Below, in pieces: positions 62,118-64,000 of a stretch of 64,000 bases of DNA. The DNA is from Halorussus lipolyticus (GTDB lineage: Archaea; Halobacteriota; Halobacteria; Halobacteriales; Haladaptataceae). The notes below the pieces were generated by a model. That model was not told the DNA's origin and did no database searches. It worked only from the letters and a program-made list of their open reading frames with translations. The DNA lies in assembly GCF_029338375.1 (NCBI RefSeq), contig NZ_CP119804.1, positions 310,001 to 374,000 on the forward strand, given 5' to 3'. Position 1 is the first letter of the stretch. Each line of letters starts with the position of its first letter. Made by a program: the position numbers and the translations under genes.

Positions 62118-62212
62118 GTTGTTCGTTAGAGTTAGTTGTATATTGCTCTCGTCCCAGTGTAACTGTACGCGCGAACAGTACGGCTCGGGACCAAAATTGG
62201 GGTTGGGAACGC

Positions 62213-62339
62213 TTCTGAAGCCCCCGCCCGGTCGCGGTCGCTGTGGCGGATATTCGCGGCTCTCAGCACCGCCCGCCGCGAATAGAGCCCCCACAGCGAC
62301 TACAGTAAACGCGACCGGGCGGCCCCTTCATCCACCCGT
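62213..62339 (-). repeat. dispersed hairpin repeat family 1, copy E
   Basis: On the minus strand this starts CACGGGTGGATGAAGG and ends GGGGGCTTCAG. The outer helix is GAAG/CTTC, GGG/GGG loop, then CCGCCCGGTCGCG/CGCGACCGGGCGG perfect. The middle helix is GTCGCTGTGG/CCACAGCGAC and the inner helix ATTCGCGGC/GCCGCGAAT. It is the only copy on the minus strand. About two 26-base units precede it (62340-62400). The rest of the 615-base gap holds hairpin GGCGCGGC/GCCGCGCC (62507-62528) and no gene. Confidence 0.85.
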
Positions 62340-62630
62340 GTTGGTTCGTGTCGGCGAGCGTTTGCCGGTGGAAAGTTCCACGGAGCGCGGGCCTCACGCC
62401 TCCCCAACCTCCTCCTTCGCTCCTTTCAGTCGCTCGGTCGTCCACCGGCAGAGACAAGCTCTGCCGAGCCTCGCTTCGCTCTACTCAGCGAGACCTCGCG
62501 CGGATTGGCGCGGCATGAACGCCGCGCCAGCGCGCGCCGAGTCTTGGATGCAACAGTAGTCTGGATAGAACGGTAGTCGGGAGCGGTCGGTACGAACGTT
62601 TAAGTCCGAAAGCGGGACCAAAGTGCCTCG

Positions 62631-63872
62631 ATGGAAGCAGTCGGCGTCCGACTCGGGATGGGCTTGGGGACCTCAGCCACGGCGCTGGCGTTCGTCCTCG
62701 GCGGCATCGCCTTGGGAACGCTCAGCGGCCTCACGCCCGGTCTCCACGTGAACAACCTCGCGCTCCTGCTGGCGTCGGTTGCGCCCGCGGTCCCCGGCCC
62801 GGCGCGACTCGTCGGCGCGGCGATGCTGTCCGCCGGGGTGGTCCACTCCTTCCTCGACGCCGTGCCCGCTCTCGCACTCGGGGTGCCCGACGCCGCGATG
62901 GCGGCGACCGCTCTGCCGGGCCACCGCCTCGTTGTCGCCGGGCGAGGCCGCGAGGCGGTCCGCCTCTCCGCGCTCGGGAGCGGACTGGCCGTCGCGTTCG
63001 CGGTCCCGCTGGCGGTTCCGATTACCCGCGGCATGACCGTGGCCTACCCCGTCGTCCGAAATCATCTCCCTATCGTCCTCGGCGGCGTGGTCGCCTTCCT
63101 CCTGCTGACCGAGGGTTCGGCCCGCGCCGTCGGCGGCGGCGCGGCGGCTTTCGCCGGAAGCGCAACCCTCGGCCACGCGACCCTTGACCTCTCGCCGACC
63201 GCACCGCTCGCGGCGGGCGGGATGCTCACGCCCCTGTTCGCCGGACTGTTCGGCGCGCCCGTCCTCGTCGAGGCCCTCTCGGGGTCGGGCGTCCCCGAGC
63301 AGGACGACCCCGTAATCGCAACCTCCCGCCGAATCGTGGCGGTTACGGCGCTTGCAGGTAGCGTCGCCGGTGCGGTCGTGGGCTACCTGCCGGGCGTCTC
63401 GTCGGCCGTCGCCGCGGTCATCGCGCTGGCGCTCGTCCCCGGTTCGACCGAGGCCCGCGGGTTCGTGGTTGCGACCAGCGGGGTCAACACCGCGAACACG
63501 ATTTTCGCCCTGTTCGCACTCTCGGCGCTCGGCACGCCCCGGACCGGCGTGATGGTCGCGCTTCAGGAGGTCGGTGCCCCGGTGAACTTGCCCTTGCTCC
63601 TCGCCAGCGCCGGAATCGCCGGCATCGCTGGCTTCCTGCTGGTCCTCTCGGTCGGCGACCGCTACCTCCGGGCAGTCGGGTCGCTCGACCAGTTCCGGTT
63701 GTCGATGGCGGTCCTCTGTCTGCTCGCCGGACTGAGTTTCCTGTTCGCCGGCGGAGTCGGCGTGATTGTCTTCGCCGTCGCGGCGCTGGTGGGACTGGTC
63801 CCTGCCCAGTTCGGTGCCCGGCGGGTTCACCTGATGGGCGTTCTGCTCGGTCCGCTGATGCTGGGTCTCTGA
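62631..63872 (+). CDS. TctA-family (tripartite tricarboxylate transporter) permease
   Basis: A 413-residue polytopic membrane protein with about ten helices. The glycine-rich family motif GIALGTLSGLTPGLHVNNLALLL (about 23-45) and a repeat-like second half with VVGYLPGVSSAVAAVIALA mark the archaeal TctA/DUF112 group. No TctB or TctC partner is in the window, as usual for archaeal versions. The substrate is unknown. Confidence 0.82.
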   Translation: MEAVGVRLGMGLGTSATALAFVLGGIALGTLSGLTPGLHVNNLALLLASVAPAVPGPARLVGAAMLSAGVVHSFLDAVPALALGVPDAAMAATALPGHRLVVAGRGREAVRLSALGSGLAVAFAVPLAVPITRGMTVAYPVVRNHLPIVLGGVVAFLLLTEGSARAVGGGAAAFAGSATLGHATLDLSPTAPLAAGGMLTPLFAGLFGAPVLVEALSGSGVPEQDDPVIATSRRIVAVTALAGSVAGAVVGYLPGVSSAVAAVIALALVPGSTEARGFVVATSGVNTANTIFALFALSALGTPRTGVMVALQEVGAPVNLPLLLASAGIAGIAGFLLVLSVGDRYLRAVGSLDQFRLSMAVLCLLAGLSFLFAGGVGVIVFAVAALVGLVPAQFGARRVHLMGVLLGPLMLGL

Positions 63873-63885
63873 GGACGACCCTCGC

Positions 63886-64000
63886 TCACGCCTCCAGTAT
63901 TCGCTTCGTCCGGCGGTGGCGGTCCCGAAACATCGGTTCGAAGCCAATCCACCCCAGCGGCCCGAGGAGGCCCCGAACCACGGGCAGTTCGTACTCCACG
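63886..64000 (-). CDS. C-terminal fragment of a minus-strand gene
   Basis: The frame runs off the window end. The last 37 residues are VEYELPVVRGLLGPLGWIGF then EPMFRDRHRRTKRILEA and stop. This resembles the end of SRPBCC-type haloarchaeal proteins but is too short to assign. It converges with the TctA-family permease gene, 13 bases away. Confidence 0.6.
   Translation of the reverse strand, partial: VEYELPVVRGLLGPLGWIGFEPMFRDRHRRTKRILEA

Overview
The window is chromosomal DNA of a halophilic archaeon (class Halobacteria). The GC content is high and coding is dense. Predicted proteins are strongly acidic, exported proteins carry twin-arginine (Tat) signals, and many genes start 25-32 bases after a TATA box as leaderless transcripts. 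Archaeal or haloarchaeal markers include a Nuo/Fpo-type complex I, ribosomal protein P1 with its acidic tail, and paired USP and DUF families. The genus cannot be fixed from sequence alone. No transposase, CRISPR array, tRNA or rRNA was found.

Layout. (1) 0.2-10.4 kb is a nucleoside uptake and salvage locus: a phosphohexomutase-family enzyme, two tandem BMP-type substrate-binding proteins, a nucleoside-type ABC ATPase with two permeases, cytidine deaminase and uridine phosphorylase. (2) 10.8-17.7 kb holds housekeeping genes: a methyltransferase, a tandem USP, an aminotransferase with ribH, an Agl23-like membrane protein, and purK-purE. (3) 18.2-26.4 kb is the complex I operon nuoA-H-I-J1-J2-K-L-M-N. 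The places of nuoB and nuoCD hold only 41- and 17-codon mini-ORFs. (4) 26.6-37.1 kb carries a TrkA-N/DHH phosphoesterase, a CBS-ParB/SerK-like protein, methylmalonyl-CoA mutase large subunit, an exported amidase_2 (peptidoglycan hydrolase family), acetyl-CoA synthetase and an acyl-CoA synthetase. (5) 37.1-38.4 kb is a low-GC two-gene islet. (6) 38.5-45.2 kb has a HAD enzyme and a branched-chain-amino-acid/amide type ABC operon (SBP, two permeases, two ATPases) with a trailing thioredoxin-like gene. (7) 45.6-51.6 kb is a cox cluster: coxA plus several small membrane proteins. (8) 52.6-59.6 kb holds an exported beta-helix protein, a DUF354 protein, a GT2 glycosyltransferase, an M42 peptidase, an SRPBCC protein and a membrane-anchored blue-copper protein. 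(9) 60-62 kb is the uL1-uL10-P1 ribosomal operon. A TctA-family permease and a partial gene close the window.

Superimposed on this are two dispersed intergenic repeat families. One is a hairpin of about 120-130 bases present five times (29.5, 34.8, 45.4, 55.6 and 62.2 kb). It has three nested helices with compensatory changes, a conserved GGG/GGG internal loop, and in several copies a preceding 26-27 base tandem repeat. The other is a three-copy repeat; two of its copies flank the cdd-udp pair in inverted orientation. The hairpin family and the nuoB/nuoCD replacement are the strongest leads.
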